From: an uncultured Lachnospiraceae bacterium
Lineage (GTDB): Bacteria; Bacillota; Clostridia; Lachnospirales; Lachnospiraceae
NCBI GenBank assembly: GCA_947644545.1
Contig: CANRZW010000006.1
Coordinates: 62,001-126,000, forward strand
Direction: 5' to 3'
Length of the DNA: 64,000 nt
Part shown: piece by piece, positions 21,301 through 29,504 of the stretch
How positions within the stretch are numbered: the first letter of the stretch is position 1
Layout of the letters: each line of letters starts with the position of its first letter
Position numbers and translations under genes: made by a program
The notes under the pieces: generated by a model
The model's database searches: none
What the model was told of the DNA's origin: nothing
What the model saw: the letters and a program-made list of their open reading frames with translations, nothing else

Positions 21301-23889
21301 GAGAGCAGGGGAGGGAGATATGCTTTCTATGAGGCTGAGTATGAAGAAGGGAATTTGGTCAGAACGGAATACAGGGATAGGAATAAGGAGCTGGTGCTGA
21401 GGAAGGAGGAAGGGTATGCCGTTGCCAAATTTGAGTATTCTGATCGTGACAATCCTGATAAGTGTACTGAACAATGTTATTTTGATACAGATGGGGTAAG
21501 CCCGGTTATCAATACAAAATATCATTGTGCCGGTTTCCAATATGAGTATGATAGGAAAGGTAATCTGGAGAGTGCCTGGTATCTTGATTTTGAGTCTGAA
21601 AATAGTGATACTGATCCTGAACCGACTTATATCATGATGACCCGAAGTGATCTTGGTTATGCAAAAGTATGTAAAAAATATGATGATTACGGAAATCTGA
21701 CGGGGGAATCTTATTTTGATACAGAAGGTATTCCTGTTTTGTGTAAAGAAGGAGGATATGCTTTATTTGAAGATCAGTTTAATGACAACGGAAATTGTGA
21801 AAGGAATATTTATAAAGATACAAAAGGTGAACTTGTATTGAGAAAGGATAGAGGTTATGCGGCAGCCGAATATAAATTCGATGATTTTGGAAGATGTATC
21901 TGGGTTGCCTATTATGGAACTGACTATAATCCTGACTATGAGATTGATCATGAATATAATCGTGATGCACTTATTATCAGTTCGTACTATGAATGTGCCG
22001 GTTTTCGTTATCAATATGATGAAGCAGGGAACAGGACGGATATCAGTTATGTGGATATCGATGGAAATATTATGGTACGCAGAGATCTTGGCTATGCGAG
22101 GATACACAGAGATTATGACAGTCTTGGAAATTTGATAAAGGAATCCTATTATGATGCCAATAATAATCCTACCACCTGTAATTCAGGAGGATATGCTGTC
22201 TGTCAATATGCATATCAGAATACAAAATGCATAGAATATCGTTATTATGATACAAACGGCGATCCCGTTTTGCACAAAGAAGAAGGATGTGCAGTCAGAA
22301 GAGTACAGTATAATCTGCTGGGGCAGAGAATTTCTGATTCTTATTATGGCGTTGATGGAAGACCTGTTATTAATACGAAATATCATTGTGCGGCAATTGC
22401 ATATGAATATGATTGTTTTGGGAATGAAACAGATATCAGATATAAAGATACCCGTGGAAATCTGATGAACCGCAGCGATCTTGGATATGCTCATATAAGA
22501 AAAGAATATGATACAAGAGGCAATGTGATAAAAGGTTTCTATTATGATACCGAGGAAAGGCTGACATTACATAAGGAAAGTGGGATTGCTTATTATATAA
22601 ATAAATTTGATAATAACGGAAATTGGAGACTGGGAGAAAACTATGGGAAAAACAGAGAATTAAAGGTCCGCAAGGATAGAGGTTATGCCGTTACAGAGAT
22701 TTTTTATAATAAGTATGGACAACGTGAGAAAGAATATTTTTACGGAGCGGATGGAAAAACACTTATCATTAGTCCTGAATATCATTGTGCCGGGTTTGAA
22801 TACGAATATGATGTATATGGAAATCAAGAAAATACTATTTATATTGGTATAGGCTACAAGCCAATGAATAGACTTGATTTTAATTATTCACAGCATGTTC
22901 TTGAGATTACATATGACAGTGAAAAGAATCTGGAAATCCAAAGGGGACAATTTTTTGATGTTGATGGCAATCCGGCAAAAAGAAATGGACGTGGTGATAT
23001 TGCTTATGAAGAAATGTATCAATTTGGAAATTGGGTGAAGGGCAGCTATTATGAACAATGGGGGTATCATGATGATAATAAAAAACTGACAATACGGGAA
23101 GATGAAAATTATGCAGTTATCGAAAGGGAATATGACAGGTATGGAAATCTTATCAAGGTAACTTATTATGATGAGAATAATCAATCTATGATTATTCAGG
23201 AAAATGGGAAGATGACATGTGCCGGATATGTATATGAATATGATGAGAAAGGGAACAGAACAGATATCAGGTATTTAGATACGGATGGTATGCCGATGAC
23301 TCGTGAGGATTTGGGGTATGCACAGGTATGTATCGAATATGACGAGCAAGGTAATAAAATAGAAGAAAGATATTACAGTCTAGAACACAAACCTGCTTTG
23401 TATAAGAAAGGGGGTTATGCTTCTTATGATTATGTCTATGAAAACGGACGCTGTGTAGAGACAAGATATTATGATGAAAAAAAGAATCTAGTACTGCGCA
23501 GTGATGAAAATTATGCAATTCAGAAAGAAAAGTTTGATACGCTCGGGAGGTGCATTTTATCATCTTATTTTGATACTGAGAATAAGCCGATCATGAATAC
23601 AAGATATTGTTGTTCAACGTTTGAATACAGATATGATGAATTGGGAAATGAGACAGATATCATTTACAGAAATACGGACGGTAATGTTATGGTCAGAGAG
23701 GATCTCGGGTATGCGTGGATTGAACGAAAATACGATGAATGGGGAAGGATTGTATTGGAAAAATATTATGATGCAGAGAAGAATCCGACTACTGACAGGA
23801 ATGGATATGCAGAAATAAGATACGAATATGGTAAATGGGGAATTAGTAAGACAAAATATTTTGATTTGAATGGTGTGGAGGTTTACTAA
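18310..23889 (+). CDS. Giant membrane-anchored YD-like (Tyr/Asp/Gly) repeat protein
   Basis: 1859 residues from the ATG at 18310, chosen because GGAGG lies five bases upstream; a frame extension to 18160 has no such site. Three membrane segments occur near residues 29-49, 60-86 and 116-137, which would place the large C-terminal part outside the cell. A globular region (about 140-530) is followed by a Lys/Glu-rich linker (about 537-600). From about residue 620 to the last residue it is built of 32-34-residue units carrying the YD..GN....YxD..G pattern. The units form a higher-order module marked by CAG[FYM].Y.YD..GN, whose Cys recurs at residues 938, 1073, 1229, 1360, 1493, 1637 and 1768. The pattern resembles YD/RHS repeats, but there is no RHS core motif and no C-terminal toxin. 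Base composition is more AT-rich than flanking genes. Function unknown; a surface adhesin or recognition protein is possible. Confidence 0.9.
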   Translation: MFDGFKNIIMTVVDKVAEKIEKHHENIRLIDLMGLLVSAFTLTTYCTISPILAEYQGKKFIYWTAAIAIIIMFLFAIWEIICLIGCDIWKRLFSFLGTFKDKIITLYNERKHSPQWTYILLIVSVVAVGCWILLMTVKKTDYYASIVEVYGIPVGVGEPLSPEEIKSCSSYWKIDDYPFQGRMELTYGNSYHQSDIIKEYSSLYDMSFFQPADRIVYKYRRNKSKFLSLNDENAYMSANNNKFREPLEISYFNGNGKLLLELKKQEDSDEFKILQYASDSMPQLLNSTLLRIPSNEEENVIENMNEQISRNAIENSILLQQIEVSYNIDGLPETRRINPRVYNLCGVNGERYVYNQNKQMTALYYLDINGNPVCNKSGIMMVSFEYGENNRLSCIRYFSDENGMEKVEGYNRVFCEKYEYDANGNLCRRKQLSRNENKWYDKNGVCEYQYTYDHGKLIRETFLDVSGNKIRKKELQTTSLEYSEEIKENGKKMIEVTFDSVVVSSKENMLMTVKDTKNKGKNKEYVIPVMASVSKDQKDKKENKEEKDNKEESEDNADIDGSTIRNRDDVSGYEKEDQEETSAVVQIDQEEDNEVSREYTSVCYFFDPDKRMAETSYYNGDDRALSEDKFFKEKVKYDSQFRVETKSYFNKAEEHCNINGEYSQINIIYASDHGDVKERIEYRDKNEELALNTRNGYAYVTYKSCDEEENSDYNTILLEYYDQYNKLIRLPDKEYQKIKLTYNKSGFLIREAYLIEDENKKECSAYRKDYMVSEIAYEYSDDGNQTCIEYRDDMGNPINRYDTGYAMVYQEFESGHPVRVYYKGYEDQILVDVPDKSTGIASVRYVYANGKKTEEHYFDTKGAPALCSDGGYAIQKYKYNNKGLIESRSFYGTDGNLILRKDTGYAAIQYEYDKLNRQILRHFYGTDHKSIISWVYYCAGMQFQYDDKGNQTDILYLDKNDNLMLRIDLGYAWVHRVYDQDGNIIRENYLDQDKNPIESRGGRYAFYEAEYEEGNLVRTEYRDRNKELVLRKEEGYAVAKFEYSDRDNPDKCTEQCYFDTDGVSPVINTKYHCAGFQYEYDRKGNLESAWYLDFESENSDTDPEPTYIMMTRSDLGYAKVCKKYDDYGNLTGESYFDTEGIPVLCKEGGYALFEDQFNDNGNCERNIYKDTKGELVLRKDRGYAAAEYKFDDFGRCIWVAYYGTDYNPDYEIDHEYNRDALIISSYYECAGFRYQYDEAGNRTDISYVDIDGNIMVRRDLGYARIHRDYDSLGNLIKESYYDANNNPTTCNSGGYAVCQYAYQNTKCIEYRYYDTNGDPVLHKEEGCAVRRVQYNLLGQRISDSYYGVDGRPVINTKYHCAAIAYEYDCFGNETDIRYKDTRGNLMNRSDLGYAHIRKEYDTRGNVIKGFYYDTEERLTLHKESGIAYYINKFDNNGNWRLGENYGKNRELKVRKDRGYAVTEIFYNKYGQREKEYFYGADGKTLIISPEYHCAGFEYEYDVYGNQENTIYIGIGYKPMNRLDFNYSQHVLEITYDSEKNLEIQRGQFFDVDGNPAKRNGRGDIAYEEMYQFGNWVKGSYYEQWGYHDDNKKLTIREDENYAVIEREYDRYGNLIKVTYYDENNQSMIIQENGKMTCAGYVYEYDEKGNRTDIRYLDTDGMPMTREDLGYAQVCIEYDEQGNKIEERYYSLEHKPALYKKGGYASYDYVYENGRCVETRYYDEKKNLVLRSDENYAIQKEKFDTLGRCILSSYFDTENKPIMNTRYCCSTFEYRYDELGNETDIIYRNTDGNVMVREDLGYAWIERKYDEWGRIVLEKYYDAEKNPTTDRNGYAEIRYEYGKWGISKTKYFDLNGVEVY

Positions 23890-23910
23890 TTACAAAAGAG
23901 GAGGCATGTC

Positions 23911-24600
23911 ATGGAGATAAGAATAAATAAGACAGAAAAGAACAAAGAATACATAAAAATATGTAAAAGCTTCAGGAATCTCATTGTTATTGGATTTATC
24001 ATAAAAAGTATTTTCTTTATGATAGGTAATGAATGTTTTACTACCAATAAAAAGTTTCCTCTTGATATCGGTAACGAAGCATTTATCAATCTTGGCAATG
24101 AGGCATTTGTTGTTTTCTGTATTTTGGCTGTTGTCTTTGCATTGGTTAAGAGTATTATCCTCGTAAAAGATGATTTTTTTAGAAGTATCAGAACAGATGA
24201 TACAGATTTTATTGAAATAAGCAGAAAACAAGCTAACTTCTATTTTGCGATTTCCATTACCGCATGTATCCTGGGGTTTCTTTTGATTGTGATCAGCGTT
24301 ATTTGGATATCGGCAAAGGATGATAGTGTTATAAGTTTTCTATTGGTTTTATCCGGTATTGTATCGGAAATTATAGCGTTGGGTTTTCTGATTGTATACA
24401 ATAAAACCATTCAACAACTCATTATATTTCATAAGCTTACAATCAAGAAGGAACATTATCTATTACTGCTAAGAGCAACAGACAAGTTACAGAATAATAA
24501 GGATCAGGCGGTGAACAGGATTATTGATAACATCTTGAAAGATTATGAAAAAGATTATAAGGAGGAAGAAAAGATTTTCAAAAAGCAGCCGGATCAATGA
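23911..24600 (+). CDS. Multi-pass membrane protein co-transcribed with the repeat protein
   Basis: 229 residues with four hydrophobic segments (about 24-40, 66-87, 109-133, 139-161) and a charged, helical C-terminus ending in a Lys/Glu-rich tail. The last two segments plus the following helix (R..A.FYF..S, then GF.L.VIS..W, then SGIVSE...LGFL..YN.....L..FH) recall the two-helix TRADD-N-associated membrane domain of predicted bacterial conflict proteins. That assignment is from memory and uncertain. It starts 21 bases after the giant gene, with GAGGAGG seven bases before the ATG, so the two form an operon. It shares the AT-rich composition. Confidence 0.75.
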   Translation: MEIRINKTEKNKEYIKICKSFRNLIVIGFIIKSIFFMIGNECFTTNKKFPLDIGNEAFINLGNEAFVVFCILAVVFALVKSIILVKDDFFRSIRTDDTDFIEISRKQANFYFAISITACILGFLLIVISVIWISAKDDSVISFLLVLSGIVSEIIALGFLIVYNKTIQQLIIFHKLTIKKEHYLLLLRATDKLQNNKDQAVNRIIDNILKDYEKDYKEEEKIFKKQPDQ

Positions 24601-24614
24601 ATGGTCCGGCTGCC
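24581..24614 (-). terminator. Rho-independent terminator for the radical SAM gene
   Basis: Stem GCAGCCGGA / TCCGGCTGC with an 11-base loop (24586-24614). On the minus strand it is followed by TTTTT (24585-24581). It lies inside the 3' end of the convergent plus-strand gene. Confidence 0.8.
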
Positions 24615-24634
24615 GATACAATCTACAGGAATGA

Positions 24635-26365
24635 TCAAACCGTTAATATTTTGACTTCTATGCAGTTATTTGTCAACGGATTGCGTCTTTCGTAGCAAAA
24701 GAGAACAGTACATGGTGTATCAAAAATACACTCAAATACTTCTGCATGAAGAACTTTTGTCAGCTCCCGGTAATTGCAGCTTATCAGTTCCGGAAACAGT
24801 TCATGTGTCTCTGCTTCATGATGTAGTATACCATGAATGTTTTCTTTCCATTTCTCCAATGAGGCTGCAAATACAGGCCGGTTTTTCATGTGTTCCCGCA
24901 GATACAGATCGTAGATAATATATTCTCTGAGAAGAGAAATCTCTTTCGTATGGGAAGTAATAACATACAAACCAAAATCAAGTAAGATCTCGTATTTTCG
25001 TAACCGGGAAGATTGAATACCAAACAGATTATGTTTCTCATACCAACGGGCAAGGCCTTCATACATAGCAAAAGGTGAAGCAAAGTAGCTGCATAAAAAA
25101 TCCAGTGTATGCACAAATTGTCCACTGTTATAATAGATTTCCAGAACTTCCTCAACCTGCTTTAAGAGGCAGATATCTTTATAGGAAAGCCACTTGGTTG
25201 ACAATACTTCATAAGGCGGCAGACTTGTATAGATAAGATCATACTGCGGCGCACGCTGTTCCATAGCGGAACCTTTGAGAACTTTCAGGAATCCAAGCTG
25301 TAATTGTTCCGGCCGCAGGGCATAGACGTCATTGAAAGAGTTCCGGAATGTGTCCAGATTCTCATAGGGAAGTCCTGCGATCAAGTCTAAATGAATGTGA
25401 ATGTTGTTCCAGGAAGTAATCTGCCTGACAACATCGGCAACTTTAGCAAAATCCATTCGGCGGTCGATGGCGGCAATGGTTTCCGGACAGGTAGACTGTA
25501 CGCCGATCTCTAACTGTACGGCGCCGGGACGCATTTGTCTGAGCACTGCAAAATAATCTTCATCCAGCAGATCTGCTGCAATCTCAAAATGAAAGTTGGT
25601 AATACCGTTGTCGTGCGCAAGGATATGCTGTAAGATTGGAAGTGCGTGATCTTTCCTGCAGTTGAAGGTGCGGTCCACGAACTTGACCTGCGGCGCTTTT
25701 TGCGCAAGGAAGAAACTAAGTTCCCGACATACACGAGAGACGGAGCGGAAATCCATGGTCTTATCTATAGAAGAAAGACAGTAACTGCATGAAAAAGGAC
25801 AGCCCCTGCTGCTTTCATAATAGATGATACGATGTTCATCTTCCATTGTGATACCAGGATATTCTCCGTTGTCTGTAATGACATCTTCATTTGGTTTCGC
25901 ATACCAAAACGGAATTTCATCAAGAAAAAGCCTGTTTCCATTTGTGCTGTCCAGAATCGCAGGCAGGCTGTCGGCATTGCCGTTCACGTAGCAGGATACC
26001 AGATGCGCAAAAGATCCTTCCCCGGGGCCTGCCATAACGCCGCGAAGCTGCCATCTGTCGATTATTTCCTGTGCATTATAGGAGACCTCCGGTCCTCCTG
26101 CCCAGAAGTCAGTATGAGGAAGTATCTTGTGCAGGTCCGGGAGGATGGCGTCCAGCATATTTCGGTTCCAGATATAACAGGAGAAGGCGGCCACATCGGG
26201 CTGCCTTTTATAGATTTCCTGTAACAGATAAGAAGGTTGTTGATTGATTGTAAACTCCAGAATATCCACATGGGAGCTATACGCGCCAGTGCAGGCTTTC
26301 AGAGAGTAAACAGCCGGGTTGGAGTGGATATATTTGGCATTGACGGCGATCAATATAATTTTCAT
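24635..26365 (-). CDS. B12-binding domain radical SAM protein (DUF4080-type C-terminus)
   Basis: 576 residues. The N-terminal cobalamin-binding-like domain (about 1-130, MKIILIAVNAKYIHSNPAVY...) is followed by a radical SAM core with the [4Fe-4S] cysteines Cys189, Cys193 and Cys196 in RGCPFSCSYC. The core continues with the FVDRTFNC and IHLDLIAGLPYE strands. The last 200 residues match the DUF4080 extension found in this clade. The reaction is unknown; related proteins act on unactivated carbons or phosphinates. GGAGGTGA lies upstream of the ATG. It lies 22 bases downstream of the hybrid kinase gene, so co-transcription is likely. Confidence 0.9.
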   Translation of the reverse strand: MKIILIAVNAKYIHSNPAVYSLKACTGAYSSHVDILEFTINQQPSYLLQEIYKRQPDVAAFSCYIWNRNMLDAILPDLHKILPHTDFWAGGPEVSYNAQEIIDRWQLRGVMAGPGEGSFAHLVSCYVNGNADSLPAILDSTNGNRLFLDEIPFWYAKPNEDVITDNGEYPGITMEDEHRIIYYESSRGCPFSCSYCLSSIDKTMDFRSVSRVCRELSFFLAQKAPQVKFVDRTFNCRKDHALPILQHILAHDNGITNFHFEIAADLLDEDYFAVLRQMRPGAVQLEIGVQSTCPETIAAIDRRMDFAKVADVVRQITSWNNIHIHLDLIAGLPYENLDTFRNSFNDVYALRPEQLQLGFLKVLKGSAMEQRAPQYDLIYTSLPPYEVLSTKWLSYKDICLLKQVEEVLEIYYNSGQFVHTLDFLCSYFASPFAMYEGLARWYEKHNLFGIQSSRLRKYEILLDFGLYVITSHTKEISLLREYIIYDLYLREHMKNRPVFAASLEKWKENIHGILHHEAETHELFPELISCNYRELTKVLHAEVFECIFDTPCTVLFCYERRNPLTNNCIEVKILTV

Positions 26366-26387
26366 CAGGGGTTCACCTCCAAATATC

Positions 26388-29300
26388 TCAGTGTACGAAT
26401 TGTTTCAACACCGAGATAAAGATATCCATATCGATCGGTTTCGCGATATGGGCATTCATGCCGTTTTTCAGGGCCGCCTCCTTGTCTTCCTCCAGGGCGT
26501 TGGCTGTCATGGCGATGATGGGCAGAGTCTTGACGTCATTTCTTGGCATATTGCGGATGGTGCGGGTTGCCTCATACCCGTTCATAACAGGCATTTGGAT
26601 ATCCATCAGGATCACATCGTAGTAATTCTCATCGGCCTTTTCCATCATGGCTACGGCATCGGTTCCGTCGGGTGCAGACTCTACAGCGAAACCTGCTTCT
26701 GTGAGGATCATCTCTGCAATTTCGCGATTGAGTTCGATATCTTCCACAAGAAGCACGCGTTTTCCGCTAAAATCAGCCAGAGTCCAGGCTGCGGCTTCGT
26801 CGTTATTACCTGCCGGGTTATTGGCTGCTAAGAGCGCTGCCTTTAGGTCGGACATAAAGAGCGGTTTTGCACAGAAGGCAGTGACACCTACCGATTTGGC
26901 ATCTTCCTCGATATCAGACCAGTCGTAGGCAGTGAGGATGATAATAGAGACGTCGTCCCCTGCCAGGTTGCGGATTTTTCTGGCTGTTTCCAGTCCGCTT
27001 ATCTCCGGCATCTGCCAGTCAATAATATAAGTATGATAGGGATTGCCTTCTTCGTACGCAGTCCGGGCACGATGAGCTGCTTCTTTGCCGGAGGTTGTCC
27101 ATTCGGCACGCAGTCCAAGCTGTATTAACATTTTGCTGACGCTGTCGCAGACATTAAAATCGTCGTCCACCACCATAACACGCAGTCCCTGCAACTCCTT
27201 AAGCTGTTCCGCATTTTTCCTGACGTCCTGTAGTTTCAGAGAGAATTCTACGGTGAAGGCGCTTCCTTTTCCCATCTCGCTTTCCACAGAGATTCTGCCG
27301 TTCATCATTTCTACAATATTCTTTGTGATCGCCATGCCGAGTCCCGTTCCCTGTATACCGGATCTGGTCACGGTGGTCTCCCTCTCAAAAGGCTCGAAGA
27401 TATGCTTTACAAATTCCTCGGACATACCGATACCGGTATCTTTGATTGTAAAGACATAATCGCCGTAACCATGACGGAAGGCAGTCTTCTGCATGATCCG
27501 GAAGGTGATGGTACCGCCGGCCGGCGTATATTTTACGGCATTGCTTAAGAGATTGATAAACACCTGGTTCATTTTCAGGGTATCCGCGATCACATCTTCA
27601 TTGACTACTTCGTAAGTGTCGATGAACAGTTCCAGCTGTTTTGCTTTAACCTGAGGCTGGATGATATTGACCAGATTGTGCATCAGTTCTGAAATATTGC
27701 ATTCCTGTTCTTTGATCTGCACCTTACCGCTCTCGATTCGGCTCATATCAAGAATATCGTTAATCAGGCTCAACAGGTGATTGCTGGAGGATAGGACTTT
27801 CTGCAGACAATCTTTTACCTGCTCCTTATTATTGATATGATTGATGGCAATGGTCGTAAATCCGATGATTGCATTCATCGGGGTACGGATATCATGGGAC
27901 ATATTCGAAAGGAAAGTAGTCTTGGCATTGTTAGCATGCTGCGCCTGCATCAGGGCGTCCTGCAGCGCCTGTGTTTGCGCTCTCTGTTCCTGTACCTGTT
28001 CGGTAATCTCATTGGAGACTACCATTACCATGATATCGCCTGTATCATCGTCCATTGTCATGATAAAAGATTGGCGGACGCACATCTGCTGGTCGGTGGA
28101 AACCTGTCCCCAATAATCCACGTCAACCTGGGCATCTCCCTGTTCAAATCGTTTCTGCAGATATGCTATATTGACGATAGTGCTGTATTCCTCCATGGAT
28201 TCTTCTAAGATAAAAGTTTTCCACTTTTCAAAGCATTCGGAGGCTTTGCAGGGCGCTTTCAGGCCGACCTTTTCAAGCATGGAGATCTGTTCTTCGTTTA
28301 CGATGCGGGTAATATCATTTTCAATCACATCTTTGGTCAGATTAAATTCAAAGGTACAGAAGGCGTTGGAAGTGATTGCAATTCGGTACTGCCTCTCTTT
28401 ACGGTTTAAGAGGGAGTTGACATCATTGATCTTATATCCCAGTTCATAATTTTCCTGCATAAGCAGTTTCTTTTCTCGTTTGGCGCGCAAAAGCAGGGTG
28501 ATGACATAGATGGCAAACAGAAGCAGGAGCATGATCTCCAGACGGATGCCCACAAGATTTTCGTCTCTGATCATACGCTGCGTAACGTTTTTAGGAAAAG
28601 TCTGTACAAGAACAAAATCGTGATTAGGAAGCCAGGTGACGCAGAGATTATCGGTCAGGTTGTCGGAATCACAGAGGAAAGAGCCTTCACCGCCGTTTGC
28701 AAAGACAGCGCCGGCTCCATCGGCTGTATTCTTATCGATTACATTGGTTTGCAGAAGAATATCAAGCAGATTACCTTCATAGGATCGTTCATTATCATCG
28801 GAGCTGGCAATCACCCTGCCGTCAGGCGTACAGAGGAAAAGCCCTGCCTGTTCATCAAAATAGGTGGCATTTAACATATCATGCAGATATGCTTCGGCAA
28901 GATAAGCGCCGCGCAGTACGCCTATGATTTCACCGTTATAATGGATCGGCGTATAGAAGCAGGCCATTGTCTCATCAAAGAAATGAGGGTCAAATATAAC
29001 ATCCGTATCTGTCTTGCCATTGATGCCGTTCTGATAGAATGCACGATCGGATACGTCGGAAGTACGGCCGTCGCTGATATGATCGATGCCATTGGCATCT
29101 GTAAAGAGAAGTACATCAAACAGAGAATGTTCGATGAGCTTATCAAGCATTGGAAGCGTGATGGAAGGCTCGGTCAGTCCGTCTTCTATGAAATAAGCAT
29201 AAGTGGTGATCAGATTAAGGGCATTGTTGAGCTCTTCATCGATCTTAACAGCAGTCGAACGGGCTGAGTCTGCCGCATAACTTTTGTTACGCTCTTCCAT

Positions 29301-29402
29301 TCGTCTGCTGTTCTGTGACGTGTACCAGATAAATAATAAAATGATCGCCAGTAAGAGAAACAGCGCGTATGCGATGTCCTTTGGTGATTTCTTACTTCTC
29401 AT
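26388..29402 (-). CDS. Hybrid sensor histidine kinase with Cache-type sensor and two receiver domains
   Basis: 1004 residues from the ATG at 29402, which has GAGGGG seven bases upstream; an upstream in-frame start at 29438 lacks one. A membrane helix (about 10-27) and a second (about 285-305) enclose a 250-residue extracytoplasmic Cache-like sensor (DRAFYQNGINGKTD...). A PAS-like region follows. The HisKA domain has the phospho-acceptor His503 in NMSHDIRTPMNAIIGF, then the HATPase (INLLSNAVKYTPAGG; DTGIGM; GTGLGMAI). Two REC domains carry IIDWQMP and ILMDIQMPVMNGYEA. There is no Hpt or output domain, so the phosphate presumably leaves to an unlinked partner. Confidence 0.93.
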   Translation of the reverse strand: MRSKKSPKDIAYALFLLLAIILLFIWYTSQNSRRMEERNKSYAADSARSTAVKIDEELNNALNLITTYAYFIEDGLTEPSITLPMLDKLIEHSLFDVLLFTDANGIDHISDGRTSDVSDRAFYQNGINGKTDTDVIFDPHFFDETMACFYTPIHYNGEIIGVLRGAYLAEAYLHDMLNATYFDEQAGLFLCTPDGRVIASSDDNERSYEGNLLDILLQTNVIDKNTADGAGAVFANGGEGSFLCDSDNLTDNLCVTWLPNHDFVLVQTFPKNVTQRMIRDENLVGIRLEIMLLLLFAIYVITLLLRAKREKKLLMQENYELGYKINDVNSLLNRKERQYRIAITSNAFCTFEFNLTKDVIENDITRIVNEEQISMLEKVGLKAPCKASECFEKWKTFILEESMEEYSTIVNIAYLQKRFEQGDAQVDVDYWGQVSTDQQMCVRQSFIMTMDDDTGDIMVMVVSNEITEQVQEQRAQTQALQDALMQAQHANNAKTTFLSNMSHDIRTPMNAIIGFTTIAINHINNKEQVKDCLQKVLSSSNHLLSLINDILDMSRIESGKVQIKEQECNISELMHNLVNIIQPQVKAKQLELFIDTYEVVNEDVIADTLKMNQVFINLLSNAVKYTPAGGTITFRIMQKTAFRHGYGDYVFTIKDTGIGMSEEFVKHIFEPFERETTVTRSGIQGTGLGMAITKNIVEMMNGRISVESEMGKGSAFTVEFSLKLQDVRKNAEQLKELQGLRVMVVDDDFNVCDSVSKMLIQLGLRAEWTTSGKEAAHRARTAYEEGNPYHTYIIDWQMPEISGLETARKIRNLAGDDVSIIILTAYDWSDIEEDAKSVGVTAFCAKPLFMSDLKAALLAANNPAGNNDEAAAWTLADFSGKRVLLVEDIELNREIAEMILTEAGFAVESAPDGTDAVAMMEKADENYYDVILMDIQMPVMNGYEATRTIRNMPRNDVKTLPIIAMTANALEEDKEAALKNGMNAHIAKPIDMDIFISVLKQFVH

Positions 29403-29445
29403 AAAGTAACCCCTCAATTCTATGCATATTACATGCATAAATTAA

Positions 29446-29475
29446 AATAGAATGCATTTCATACTGCATTCTATT
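29446..29475 (-). terminator. Hairpin between the DUF4153 gene and the hybrid kinase gene
   Basis: Perfect 11-bp stem AATAGAATGCA / TGCATTCTATT with an 8-base loop. On the minus strand it is followed by TTTAATTTATG. The stem is AT-rich and the T-tract interrupted, so it is a weak terminator or a regulatory dyad. Confidence 0.5.
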
Positions 29476-29504
29476 CTAACATGATTACAGGGCTGCAACA
29501 AGAA

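Noticed and set aside
18310-23889. Polymorphic RHS toxin
   Set aside because: Repeats run to the last residue; there is no RHS core motif, no variable C-terminal domain, and no adjacent immunity-type small soluble gene.
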